From Plantago major (Eukaryota > Streptophyta > Magnoliopsida > Lamiales > Plantaginaceae), in the NCBI GenBank assembly GCA_026545765.1, contig CM048841.1:26819397-26883396 (forward strand): 64,000 bases of DNA. The letters are read 5' to 3'. The translations under genes were made by a program, and so were the position numbers. The notes below the pieces were generated by a model. The model saw only the letters and a list, made by a program, of their open reading frames with translations. It ran no database searches and was not told the origin of the DNA. Below are positions 36,414 to 48,834 of this stretch, piece by piece (positions within the stretch are counted from its first letter, which is position 1; each line of letters starts with the position of its first letter).

Positions 36414-39400
36414 CAGTTTTATGATTAATGAATTCTCTTTCCGTTGAATAAACGTGCATACCGTGAAAATATGTTACGTCACAAGATCCCTAACTCTTGT
36501 GATTGATTTCTTCTTCTTCTCTAAATTTGTGCTATGAAATCTCTTGGGGGACGTTCTTATGGACGAATCACTCTCTAATTCGCCATCCAAATTAACCTTG
36601 GAACCCAACGTTGCAACACATTCCCATCAATATGTATTGTCTTGTCACGGAACAGTGGATTGAGAGAAATACTATATATACTTACTTTGAGTCTGTATAA
36701 AGAACGGCAAGATCTATTAAATCCTCAAGGGAGATGAAGTAACCATTATAGCTCACATGTAATACAGGCTATTGCCTTGTATATTTGTCGTTGCATATTA
36801 TTTTACTGATAATGATGCAATATGAACTAGTATTATTCTTCTAGAATATTAGTATTATTTTAATTAGAATTTACTTTATTTTTTTACATTACTTTACTTG
36901 GTGGCTAAGTATAAATTAGTAGAATAATAGAAAAAGATGTCACAAAATCTTTTCAGGTTATGTCTCATCTCTATATGGTAATTGTTTTCCCACCAAGTCG
37001 TAGTTATATTATTTAATCACATGTTCCTTCATTATTTTGTTAAAGTTCATGATATTGAATGAAGAAAATAGAGGTGTTTCTCCAAATATGTCAATTTTCG
37101 ATATTTCTTTGAAATCAATGAATCTTGATCTATTAATTCTTGGTATTCTGTTGAATCAACGAGTTTTGAGTCAATTCTCGATATTTTGTAAGAATCAATG
37201 ACTTTTGAGGTTATTGTTCTTTGTATTTAGCCACGCACGCTGCATAAAAGTGGTATCATATTACAGGTGATCCTGAATTACTAGGTCCGATTTTTGTGAA
37301 GAAGATAGAATTTTCGTATAGCATTAACAACACTGCGCAGTCCGAGTAAAACGAAGTTTCCCGTTGATTCAACCGTTGGATCGTCACGAAAGATTGACAG
37401 AAGCAAACCAACTTGTTTGAATGGTGTATATCATAATATAATCTGGTTTGATAGGTCAAATTGTGTGCTCCATCAACAAGTGAATTATTGGCATTAACAA
37501 ATCCAACTCTCAACAATTTGAAGGTTGTGAAAGTACTAGTGATGGGAAGAATTTGTGGTATACCAATTCCGATAAGGCACAATATTATTATGATTTGAGA
37601 CGCTAAAGTACTAGAAGATAGAAAGTGATTTGTCGTACGAGATGTAGTTCTTACTACGATAAAAAATTATTCTTTGTCATCTAAGACCTATGATAGTGGA
37701 ATATGATTGAATGCGCATGAGCTGTCTAAATCTTCTAGTTAAAATTTAGAGGTGTCTGATGCAATGAAAAATGATCAAGAAGTGCATCAACAATTTTCCT
37801 TGGAAGATAGGGTGCTAGAGAAAGACCCATTCTGGATTGCATCATTGGCGCAACTCAATGGAGTCATCATGAACAACAAAGTCCCATGCAAGATGTTGGT
37901 AGAGTTATGCTCGTAGGGGAAGAATCGATTGTAATAAACCGTATTTCAGTAGTTAAAATAAAACGAATCGTATTATATAAAATTCTTTCTTGTGTTTATT
38001 CTGCATTGATATATGAGTTTAGACACTTGGACATACATCTTGAAATCCAAATGATCATCATGCTACCTTTAAGTCTAGTATACAAGGGATGTATATAGTA
38101 GATAAGACTTGCAAAGGATGATATTCATTAAACAAGTCAAGGACGGCTTCATATCCTTAGGATTGGGATATGAGGATAAATTCATTAGAGTATTCCTCGA
38201 CCAAATGAGTGGACTGACTTGTATCCTAGTCGGCGATCCTGAGTGATCGGACATGAATTATATTGTATGATTTCGGGATAAATCATATATGACTAGGCAC
38301 AAAGAGAAGCGAGCATTCACTAACCAATACCGTTGAACAAGGTTTAGTGATTGGCTCAATATTAGTATCGTCACCGATGACCAGATGCGACGGATTTTAA
38401 CTGGTCTTCACATGGACGAACTAATGTGTGTCGCTATTTAACTTTGAGTTTCTATGGAGTGTTCACCTGCATGTGAAACCGATCTTAGTTACTTGGGTTA
38501 CTTAGTTTCACATAGATGTGAACATGTGTGAAAGTGATGGATTCACTACTCGATAAAACGAGGATAAAAGTTAGACTCCTATGCTAAGTTGGTTTGGGAT
38601 TGCAAGTCGAAATCCTGAGCTCAAATTTCCTCAAATGGAAACTAGACTCCTTGTATAGAACCAAAGGTATTCATGGATAAAGAGGTAAACGAAACAAGGT
38701 CAACAGTTTTACATATATTCGTATTACAAGTCAACTGTGAAGGATCTTATATGTGTATATATGATTTAACAAGCTTGTCCATAGTCGTGGGTATTGTGAT
38801 ACTATCATCAATGGACTATTCGTTTGATCGAATAAGATATTCTATATCTTAGGGAGTTCAGCCTCACTAGTATAGTGGTGACTTTATGAGGTTTAACATG
38901 AGGATCTCCTGAGTTCCATGGTCCAGGATGTGTAGAAGATGTACATCTTAAGACTCCAGAGATGGTAGGTCCGTCGTCCTCTTTAGCGCCATACATAACC
39001 GTACAAGTAGAATAACAAACATGATTATTATATTCGTTTATATGCTATGTGAAGTGTTTAGTACTTTAAATGATATTTGATTCATTCGCATTTAGACTTG
39101 GGAAGTCTAGATGTAATTAATTGGAACATCTGGATATGTTTGGTACTTAATTAAAGTACAAGGACTAAATTGCAAGAAAAAAGTTTATGATTGTTTTCGA
39201 GACCACTAAAACACTTTAGAGTATACTAGAAAGCTCAGGGGCTAATTTGTAAATAATGAAAATTTTCAAATTTTGCAAATGTAAAATATCAAATATGTTA
39301 TTTGGATAAAGCAAAGATATTTGGTATAGAACATGTGTGGAAAAAGTGTTAGGATTGTTGTAGAAACTTTCCGGGTCACTTTTAGCATGATTCTAGAACT

Positions 39401-39842
39401 TTGGGGTCAAAGTGCAATTTATCATAATTGGATGAATAGTGTTGGGCGAAAATTAATATTTAATTATTGATTTTTTTGTAGGGGAAATCAAGATGATTCT
39501 CACATCAAGTCTTGAATAACTACGTTTATGCTTACTTGCTTATTTGGAAACATTTTTTTAAAGTATGCTGGCATGTGCATATACATGTTCATTTTTTTAT
39601 ATATTACTTAGCTAATTCTAATTGAGTTATTGTTGATGGTGCTGCATGAATACTCATGTGATGGTTGAATTGGAGGGAGAAGTTGATATGCTAGAGGAGA
39701 TGTGGCTATATTAAATCGCTAAAAGACGAGTTCCCAATGAATAGTTACATCCTAACATTATATTTAGTTTTAATTCTTATTTTCGTTGTTATTACAATTA
39801 GCTTAGGTCAAGATTCAAATAATTATAAATGGTTTCAAATTT

Positions 39843-39845
39843 TAT

Positions 39846-39923
<78 letters not shown>
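39843..39923. repeat. (TA)n microsatellite
   Basis: About 80 bases of almost pure TA repeats, with one AAA interruption near 39858. Confidence 0.95.
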
Positions 39924-39925
<2 letters not shown>

Positions 39926-40019
39926 CATATTTCAGTTGAATCTGTTTAGGGGGATTTATATTTATATTTTCATGAATTAAATCAGGTGGAAATACAGGGA
40001 AAAATTAAAATAAATAAAT

Positions 40020-40296
40020 AAATAAGTATTTTTTCTAAAAATTCGTCTCTAAATTTGTCGCTATTTAGTGACTGGTTAGGGTTTTCTTTGCTAAGTATTT
40101 AAAAGAAAATGTAAAAGGTCTATTACGTCGCTAAATCACGATGGAATATCATTATGTCTCCAAAACGTGGTTCCCCTCTCTTTTGGTTACATAATATCCC
40201 CTCCCAGCGACTAGTCGTTGAAACCTATCGTTAATCTATCGGTCAAGATGTTTAGAGATGGATTTTTCGTCGCTATTTTCTGAGATTTTTGTAGTG
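40020..40296. mobile_element. Orphan CACTA-type terminus
   Basis: The end ...GAGATTTTTGTAGTG at 40296 is followed by cta. It is preceded by subterminal-like repeats (TTCGTCGCTA, TCGCTAAATC, GTCTCTAAA). No matching CACTACAAAAA end was found to the left, so the start given is only where repeat-like text begins. Confidence 0.45.
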
Positions 40297-40464
40297 CTAT
40301 TTTGTAGGTACAAAAGACGCTTTTTGGAAGGACTTCTTCAAAAGCATGTAGAAATGAATGGATGTTGAGAATAAAAAAAAAAATCTTCATACTGGCTTGC
40401 AAATGTTAGTTTATGAAAATTACAACAAGTTCATCAGGCAACATATATAATTAGAAGGCCAGTC

Positions 40465-40480
40465 AGAATTGGAGCATGCC
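40465..40480. repeat. LINE target-site duplication, left copy
   Basis: agaattggagcatgcc is repeated exactly at 54342-54357, just after the LINE poly-A tail. Confidence 0.93.
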
Positions 40481-40513
40481 ATTTTTTTTAGGGGTATAGT
40501 AATACGAGCATGA

Positions 40514-43169
40514 ATGAGGGAGTTTAGGGAGAGAAACCCTAGAACCAACCCTAGGACACCTGCCGCTCACCGGCCACCATACGTTAACCTCCATAGCCAA
40601 AAGCCTTCCCTTTCTCGAACCTTAGAACTTCGTAGGGTACCGGTAACCACCGCGCTAGGAGTCGGGAATCCTAAACTGATTGGGAGAGTATCTGGTGCTA
40701 TGACAAAATGGGTTGAGAAAATTATGGAGAAGTCGAAGTCGTTGTATATTACAAACTTTCCGGACGATTGGGTAGCTGCAGATATGCAAGGAGCTCTTCG
40801 AAAGATAGCTCCAGTTGTGGATGTGTTCCTTCCAAACAAAAGGAATAAGGACGGCAAGAGATTTGCTTTCGTCAGGTTTGATTGTACAGTAAACTTGAGT
40901 GAGGTTTTGGTGACAGTGAAGGGCTTATGGATTGGGAATTACAAGACACTCGCAAACTTAGCTAGATTTGATAGAGTCGAAGGGGACAGAAAGGATATGG
41001 ATTCTCTTAGAGGAGGAGTTACAGTGGGATCTAGACGGAGAGAGGAAGGGGTGAGCTACGTCTAGGCAGTAGGGAGAAAAGAAAGTGAACATGTGGGGGG
41101 TGTTTATGCGAGCTGCGGTGGAGAAGGGTCGAAGGAGTTACGTACTGGAGCTGTGAATCAGGATGGAAAAAAGGACGACCGCTGGAAGAAAAAAGAGAAA
41201 ATCCCTGTATTTGTTCCAGATAAGTATTCTGTTGGTCCAAATAATGACAAAGTAGAAGACTTAGGGGGGGGGGGAGGGTGAATAGTCTTTTAAAACTTTT
41301 GACGATAAAACAGTTTCTTAGATACTTGTGAAGGTATCTAATACTTAGTCTCAGAGAGCAGAAGTATTTTCAGATAAGTGCACGTGCTCAGCAAGCTATA
41401 AGTGTGTAAATACTCAGCAAGTAATAAACGATACAGTAAGTAAGTGCAGTAAGTAAATAACACAAAGCTTTTATAGTGGTATCTGAGGGTGGCATAATCC
41501 CTCAACTAATCCACTCGCTCTTTCTCATGACTTGAATTCGCTAAGATAAGATGATGAGTTCTCCTTACAAAATCCTATGTCTTGATTCATTTAACACTAG
41601 GTTCCCAACCAAGTGTTCCCCCTGAGTTATTCCCTGGTTTTCCCAACCAAGTACTTCCTCTACTCAGTAACCTTTGAGCTATTCCTTAGTTTCCCAAACT
41701 AAGTACTTCCTATGCTCAACGCCGGTGTGGTGTTTTGGTTATAGTAGTTTATCAGGTGAGCAGGCTCTTAATAACTTCTACAGTTATGTATGAGTGCTCT
41801 GTAGAATCAAGATTACTTAATACACTTTTCAATGTATGGTAACTTGTTCTTTATTGACCCAAGTCTTGATGTTGTTCAAGAGAATGAATCACATATATGA
41901 GTCGCAACTATATCTTCTGGATTCAACTCCTTCACAATATGCAATTCATGTTAAGGATCAGGACAATTAGAACTGTCATGCTACTTAGAATTCAAGAGCT
42001 TTAGTCGCAACAGTAAGCTAGAAAGTAAGTAGGTAGAAGGCTTGTATGCTTGAGAGTATGTCGCAATTGAAGTTCAGTCTGAGGTGTGTTTCCAAGCATT
42101 CTAAGTGGTGTTATTTATAGTTGAAAATCAGGCCGTTTAAATTACTATCCATTAGGCTCAATGAAATTCAAACTAACGATATCTGAACTTGGTACGACAG
42201 TGAGCTTTGTCTTTTTACAGAGATTTTCCCTTTTTGCTCAGACATCTCTGTCTGCGTAATAAATGCACTGTACCAAATTTTGTCCTGTAGTGTCAACGGA
42301 ACTTTGCAAGCTATCTGAGGCATTGCAAGTCCTTTTCTCAGTGACCCATAGTGCTTCAGATACTTATTGAAACGTTTGTCTCTCAGACACTTAGTTTCTC
42401 CAAGGTATCTGAGCCAAGGTATCTGAGAACACTTTTGTCCTTACTCTTCAGCAATCTTGTGCAGTCTCCTGATCTTCAATAAAAGAGTTTTTCTGTTGGA
42501 TGCTTCCTTCTTGGTTTTCTTTAAAGATATAAAAATTACATTCAGAGACCTAACATCATATACAAGATTTGCTAGACTAACATACTTAGTAAACTTCCTC
42601 TTTTTACAATGTTCAAATGAACTAAAAGTACTAGTTACCTTTCTGTGCTAAGATAAGTCATTATGGTTTATTGATCAAAATCTAAACAGATATTCCTAAC
42701 AGATTCCGTAGCCTGGGCGAAAAAATGCATATTTTGTGAAGCCAAAACGGAACTTAGAGCAGAAGAGGTGGAAGAATTTCTGGAAGCAAGGGGTTATGTC
42801 AATTTTAGGTTAAGCAGAATGGGAGAAAAATCATGGGTCTTATATGCTGGGAATGATAAGGAGCATGAGAAACTTTTACATGAAGATCCTGAATGGTTGA
42901 ATATGTGCTTCTCCTGCATTAACCCGTAGAAGGAGTCCGATATAAATGGAAGGAGAGTGTGGATTAAGGTTTACGGAGTTCCGCTACATCCATGGAGCCT
43001 GCAATTGTTCCGAAGAGTTGGTGAAGTTATTGAAATTGATAAAAAGACATCGTCCAGAGAAGATTTGTGCAAAGGAAGAGTTCTTGTGGAGACTCCAGTG
43101 ATGAACCGCATCTGCTTGTCATTAGCCTTTCAAATTAGGAAAAGAAGGTATGATATCAAGGTAGTAGAG
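40514..43169 (+). pseudogene. LINE ORF1 (RRM-containing nucleic-acid binding protein), interrupted
   Basis: 40514-41065 contains an RNA-recognition motif (SLYITNFPDDW ... KDGKRFAFVRFD), as in many plant L1 ORF1 proteins. After a stop at 41063 the protein text continues out of the first frame to 41229. Across the solo LTR the reading frame resumes exactly (...PDKYS|VAWAKKCIFC). It continues through a DUF4283-like region to 42957-43169 (MWIKVYGVPLHPWSLQLF, ETPVMNRICL). A TAG near 42927 and the earlier stop make it non-functional. The start given is the first open ATG after the left target duplication. Confidence 0.82.
41230..42701 (-). mobile_element. Solo LTR (copy B) inside LINE ORF1
   Basis: The LTR is 1472 bp and reads TGTTAGGAATATC...CCAACA on the minus strand. 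It is of the same family as copies A (1275-2916) and C (43170-44746). It has no internal region. The flanks are tattc (41225-41229) and gattc (42702-42706), one mismatch in five. Removing the LTR and one duplication restores the LINE ORF1 frame. A G-run lies just inside its right-hand terminus in transcript sense (41265-41277), as in copy C. Confidence 0.93.
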
Positions 43170-44746
43170 TGTTGGTCCAGATAACGGTAAAGGAAAATAC
43201 TGGGGGGGGGGGGTGAATAGTCTTTTACAACTTTTGTCGATAAACATAATTTCTCAGATATCTGTGAAGATATCCGATACTTAATTTCAGAGAGCGAAAG
43301 ACTTTTCTGTGATAAGTGCACGTGCTCAGCAAGATATAATATGTTTAAATACTTAGCAGGATAAAGAGAACGATAAGTAAATTGCTGAAAGTAAATAACA
43401 CGTCTTTTATAGTGGTATCTGAAGGTGGCGTAATCCTTCAACTAATCCACTTTGGGCTTTCTCAGACCTGGAATCCACTAAGACAGATAATTGAGTTCAC
43501 CTTACAAATATCTTCTCTCGATTCCTAAATACACTAGGTTCCCAACCAAGTGTTCCCCCTGAGTTATTCCCTGGCTCCCAGCCAAGTACTTCCTATACTC
43601 AGAAACCTTTGAGCTGTTCCTTAGTTTCCCAAACTAAGTACTTCCTATTCTCAGTAACCTTGGAGTTATTCCTTAGTTTCCCAAACTAAGTACTTTCTGT
43701 ACTCCACGCCGTTTAAGGTGTTGGTTATGATGGTTTGTCAGGTGAGTAGTCTTACTAGCTTTTCAGTTATTTAGGAATACTCTATAGAACAAGAATCACT
43801 TAACACACTTCACAATGTGTGGTGATATGTTCTTTAGTGACCCAAGTCTATGTTAAATGTTCTGGAGAATGAAACTCAGATACTTGATCTTTTGATTCAA
43901 CTCCTTCACAGATAGCAATGCTTGTTAAGGATAAGGATACTTAGAACTTTCGTGCTACTTAGAATTCAAGAGCTTAGTCGCAACTGTAAGCTAAAAAGTA
44001 AGTAGGTTGAAGGCTTGTATGCTTGAATGAATAATTAAGTTCGTTCTGTGTGTAAGTTCAAGGTGTTCAATGTGTATTTCAAGCATTCTAAGTGGTGATA
44101 TTTATAGTTGAATTTGAAGCCATTTGAATAGTATCCGTTAGGCTCAAATCAAATTCACACTATTGATATATGAAAATAGTACTGTAGAAGACGTTGATCT
44201 TTTCAGAGATTTCCTCTTTTGTTCAGATGTTTCTGTCTGCGCATTTATTGCATTGTACTATTTTTGTCATGTAGTGCCAACGGAACTATGCACGCTTTCT
44301 GAAGCATTGCATGTCCCTTTCCAGAGACCTTCACATATCCAGATACCTGTTGAAACATTGTTTCCCAGAAACATAGTTTATTGAGAAACCTTGTGTTCTC
44401 AGATATCTTTTGCAAAACTTGTTTATTGAGAAACACTTGTTTCTTTAAGATATCTGGACATAGGTATCTGATGAGACCAATTTCCTTTGTCTTTAGCAAT
44501 CTTGTGCAGTCTTCAAATCTTCAAATTTGTTGAACTCTCCTGCCGGATGCCTTCTTCTTGGTCTTCTTCAAAGATATAAAAATTACATTCAGAGCCCTAA
44601 CATCCTATACAAGATTTGCTAGACTAACATAGTTAGTGATTTTCCTCTTTTACAGTGTTCAAGTGAACCAAGAGTACTAACCACCTTTTCTAAGCTAAGA
44701 TAAGTCATTAGGTTGCTGATAAAAATCTAAACAGATATTTCTAACA
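43170..44746 (-). mobile_element. 3' LTR (copy C)
   Basis: The LTR is 1577 bp and reads TGTTAGAAATATCTG...CCAACA on the minus strand. It aligns with copies A and B, including tandem blocks around CCAAACTAAGTACTTCCTGT. A G-run of about 11 lies just inside the 43170 end. Confidence 0.92.
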
Positions 44747-44765
44747 AATTTCCCCCGTTTTGATC
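44747..44765 (-). other. Polypurine tract of the truncated element
   Basis: The minus strand reads ATCAAAACGGGGGAAATT immediately before the LTR start TGTTAG. This fixes the orientation, with coding upstream on the minus strand, and identifies 43170-44746 as the 3' LTR. Confidence 0.85.
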
Positions 44766-46021
44766 AGTCAACGATGACTATCTTTAAAACCTATTACAAC
44801 TTGGAAGAGGGAACAATCCAACACTTAATCATTTCTTATGATCTTTTCAATTCATTTTAATTAAGTGCAGAAAGTAAACATCAACCAAATCACAAGGTGT
44901 GATCTTTGATGACAAGTTATCTTTTTATAGATTGATATCTGAGAGTAGGTTCATCAGATATGTTACACAAAGAGTTCACAGATAACTCAATAAATAAAAC
45001 ACATTACAGCTCAGTCAGCAAGATACAAAAATACTTAGTTAAATTAGAACAACAGGAGTAACCAAGCTCCAAGTAAACATTCTAAATTACTTGTCTTCAA
45101 GTCTTCAATCAGCAGATCTATGGATCAGTTAGCAAATTCCCTATCCCCAAACCTTTTGATATCATCTGAGTAGTCATAGAGCAAGGTCCTGACTATCATC
45201 TCAGTGTTTCTGGCAAATCCACAAACTTCCTTGTAGGTTTTGGTGGGATTCTTCTTGGCAAAGTGTTTGACCCACATATACTTTCCCCATTTCCAGGCAT
45301 GTTCAATTCAGATATATGATAGCTTGAAGTATTCATATATGATCCTTAGATATCTTATGTCACCCTTGTATTGCTCTTGAGTCATGTAAAAAGACTCATA
45401 GGGTTCCACATCAAGTCTTGCTCTTGTGCCTGTTCTAGTGATGTTGGGAATTTTGTGCACATCATCTGGCTTTCCATAAGGACAATCATCAGAGAGGTCC
45501 TTCTTCATGGCTTCTATTCTCTTGATTCTTTCAAAATCCAACCAGGCTTTGATGTGGTTGGTATTAATCAAGACTGGCTTGTCTTTTCTCCATGCCATGA
45601 GTTGTTTATGGATTGGTTCTGGAAAATTTTCATTTACCAGTAAGTGCTTGAGTTCCAGAATCCAATAGCCATTCTTCTGATTAATGCACCTGTAGACAGA
45701 GGAGTCATTGTTGGTATTCACATATTCTATCTTGGCTTCTTCAGGACTGAGTGGTAGTTGAAGTTTTCTTTGTTCAGCTCTCAGCCTGTTCCTCCTTTGT
45801 CTTGAATTCTTCCTTGGGGGATTGCTTGAAGAACCACCCTGGATTGACTTGGTATTTCCACAGGGTGTTTTAGCTGCTATTGGCTCTGCAGCTAAGGGCT
45901 CAGTTAGGCTATCAACCCTTTTTCTCTTTCTGTGAAGAGGAGCTTCATCTTTATCCTCTTCTTCATCATCATCATCCAGATTTCTCTTGTAGGATGATTT
46001 GCAGCCTCCTTCATTGCCCTG

Positions 46022-46053
46022 GGATTTGATTTGGCCTTCTTCTTCTTCTTCTT

Positions 46054-46084
<31 letters not shown>

Positions 46085-46098
46085 TTCTTCTTCTTCTT
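46022..46098 (-). repeat. (GAA)n microsatellite in the env-position gene
   Basis: More than 20 TTC/CTT units on the plus strand encode poly-Glu in the gene's frame, with a TAA (46082-46084) created by one variant unit. Confidence 0.92.
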
Positions 46099-48027
46099 CA
46101 GAAGAAGAAGACTCTTCAATCCCTCTTACTTGTCTTCTCCTTGGAGCCTTGGTACTCCTTGGAGGTCTCTGTGCCCTGGCCCTTGTTGTTATTGTTTGTT
46201 CAGGAGGTTGCTGGGAAGTAGCTACTATTTGTATAGCAGCTTGACTTGAGGAGGGCTCATTGATTCTGAGTGGTGGTTGGGAAGATTTCTTCTTGTTTCC
46301 TCTTCTTTTCTGAGCACCAGAACCTTCCCCATGTCTTGGATACTTTTCCCCCTTAGTCATTGTTGACTGACTAAGTGTCACAAAGGATTCTGAGCGAGAC
46401 TCAAAGTTTCCTTGTAGATAATTGTAGCCAGCAACCAACTTCTGAAGTTCAGCCTTGAGCTCCTGATTTTGTTTGATAAGTCTTGTTTCCTTATCAGTGA
46501 GCTCTGCCAGTGGACCTTGAGTAGCATCTGCTTTTCCAGCAGCATAGCTAGCCTTATTGAGGGCTTTTTCAGCAAGATTATTGTCATCATCCCTTACCAT
46601 GCCTAGGTCTCTCTGAGCAATGACCAAGCTTGTTGTTCTCTGAGTGATTAACTTAGTGAACTTCTTCATTTCAACAGAGACTGATGCAATTACTTCTTCA
46701 TTTTGGTGAGACAGCTCCTTTCTTAGAGTTGCCAGAACCTGGTATCTGGCCATGTAATCATGGGAGTTGAGATTTGCTGTCTTACTGAAGCTTTGAGGAG
46801 CTATCAGTTTTCTCTTTAAGTGAGAAACTCCCAAGTGAACAATTACATGTTCTGCCAAGGTTCTGTCTTCTTTATCATCTGAGTGTTCATCCCAATGATC
46901 TTCATCCTCTTGGGCATTTTCATCAATATTTCTAGCCCAGCAACCATCTCAGAGATGGGCTTCTTTCCTTTCAGTGAGGAGGATGGTACTTGTTTTGGTA
47001 ATGCAGCCTTAGCATCATGCTTGTCTTCAGATACTTGCTCAATATCTAATTCTTCAGCGATTACCTGAACAACAAGCTGGAGTTCTTTTATTTCAGCATA
47101 AGCTTCCATTTCCTTGATTGTTTGATCTTCAATCTTTTGGAGCTTTGCTTTAGATTTAGCTAGCTTTTCTTCTAGTTGAAGATTTAGCTGTTGTTCTTCC
47201 TCCAACAATTGTTTGAGTTGAGCAACTCTGGCTTGTGCATCCAATATTTTCTGAGTGTTGTCCTCAGAGTGCTCAACTACTTGTTCAGTAGAGTCTTTTT
47301 GTTGGGGAGATGGATGTGTAGACTTCTGAGGAGATGGATGAGGGGAATTTTGTGAAGTCCTCTCAGTGTGCTTTTCAGCAACTGAGGTATTATTACCTTG
47401 TGCAATCTCTTCCGTCGCTGGTGCAAGGGCATCATCATCATCTTTTTTGTCATCATCATCCTTGTGATGGTCAGAAGGAGGTTCTTCAAAATTATTCTCA
47501 TATGTTTCCTCCTCATCTTCAGAAACCCGATTGATCACTTCAGGAAGTGTGACCAATTGCCCATTTACTTCCTCTTGTTTAGAGGGTATGCACTGTAGGG
47601 ACTTGGGCAAGATTGGCTTGAATGCCATCTCCATTCTGGTCTGACCATCTGCCTTTTCAAAGGCTTCAATAAGCTTGTGTGCTACTTCCTTCATGAAGTT
47701 CTTATTCATCAACGTGGCAAATGCGTATTGCTCAGTTGGAAACATTGCATGCACATAATTCTCCAAGTCAAATGCTCTTGCTCTTCTGGTAGGGTGATCA
47801 GTGACCCTTGTGATCTCAAACAGATCAGAGCATCTGAGTCTCTGCCATTTCTTGAAACACTTTAGATGCTTTGGCAAAGTATGAGCCTTGAAGAATGGAA
47901 GTAGGTCCTTGTTCAAATCTTCAGGAACCACTAAGGCACTAGCTTGAGCCTGAAAGAGAGAGTTTTAAGTTAGTTTCAAAACTTTAGTAGATATCTGGGT
48001 GTTAGAGTAGTCAAATATCTGTGTTAC

Positions 48028-48834
48028 CTGTGCAACAACAACAGAATCAGAAGGTTGGACTACTGAGGTTCCAGGTGCCTCAGATATCTTAGTGTGAGGA
48101 GGAGACTTGGAAGTCTGATCCTCAGCATCCTCTCTTTCTTTTTGAACCTGAGAATAAAATATAACATAACACTTAGAAATTTATCAGGAGAGAAATACTT
48201 AGACAATTTGATATCTGAGATGTCAATTACCTCCAAAGTAGGAGGCTCAGACACTTGTCTCTCAGAAACTTGTGCAGTTTCTGGTATTCTCTCTGGTGAT
48301 GAAGGCTTGGTGGCCTCATCAATTTCTATTGGTTGAGGGGATTGAATGGGCAATTCAAAGAACTTCTACTTTGTTGCTATGAGTAGAAAGTGTTAAGTAT
48401 TTAGAAAAATGATCAGAGTAACATTGTGAAGAATATAGATATCTGAGATATATACCTTCTCAATAGAAGGCTCAGATACTTGTTCCTCAGAGACTTTGTG
48501 AGTCTCTGGTTGATTCTCTGATGAGTTAGGCTTCCCAGCCTCATCATTTTTCTTCTCAGTTGGAGCCTATTAGAAATAGTCACTTAATTAGTTAAGTGTA
48601 TTAAAATATATCTGAAAAGTAATATCTTAAGGAACTCTCTATCACCTGTAGCACAGGCTCAGATTCCTTAAGAGGTGAGGCTGTGGTGGCCTCCTTCTCA
48701 GTCTCTGAGGCAAGCTTTCCAGCTTCCTTTTGTTCTTGTGTTTCTAATTCAGCCTGTAAAAAAGAAATTTTATTGAATAACAAGGTTAATAAACACAAGA
48801 TATCACAAGTAATGAGTTAAACCATTCAGCTACC
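48028..48834 (-). repeat. Tandemly repeated exon-intron units
   Basis: Four consecutive exons of 108, 111, 135 and 120 bp, each an exact multiple of three, are separated by introns of 78-90 bp that start GT and end AG. Each exon encodes a similar acidic segment ending in SEP..., for example KESEPVLQ, EEQVSEPSIEK and ERQVSEPPTLE. The period is about 190-225 bp. The unit similarity and identical intron phase point to tandem duplication of exon plus intron. Confidence 0.78.

Larger units (their letters stand above)
36422..40464. other. Gene-poor interval with repeat-like sequence
   Basis: No gene is recognised. The stretch 38100-39480 reads like an LTR or leader of a retroelement (AGGACTAAATTGCAA, then CAGGGGCTAATTTGTAA), but no ends or target duplication were found. 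Further contents are an AGTGGTATCA site near 37249, a (TA)n tract (39843-39923) and one orphan CACTA-type end (40296). The open frames at 37256-37582 and 37886-38098 have no family signature. Confidence 0.5.

Noticed and set aside
37249-37262. AGTGGTATCA as an LTR element PBS
   Set aside because: It matches only the first eight bases of the tRNA complement and no LTR pair was found around it.
45904-46249. Poly-Lys, poly-Ser and poly-Phe open frames
   Set aside because: They are alternate frames of a GAA/TTC microsatellite.
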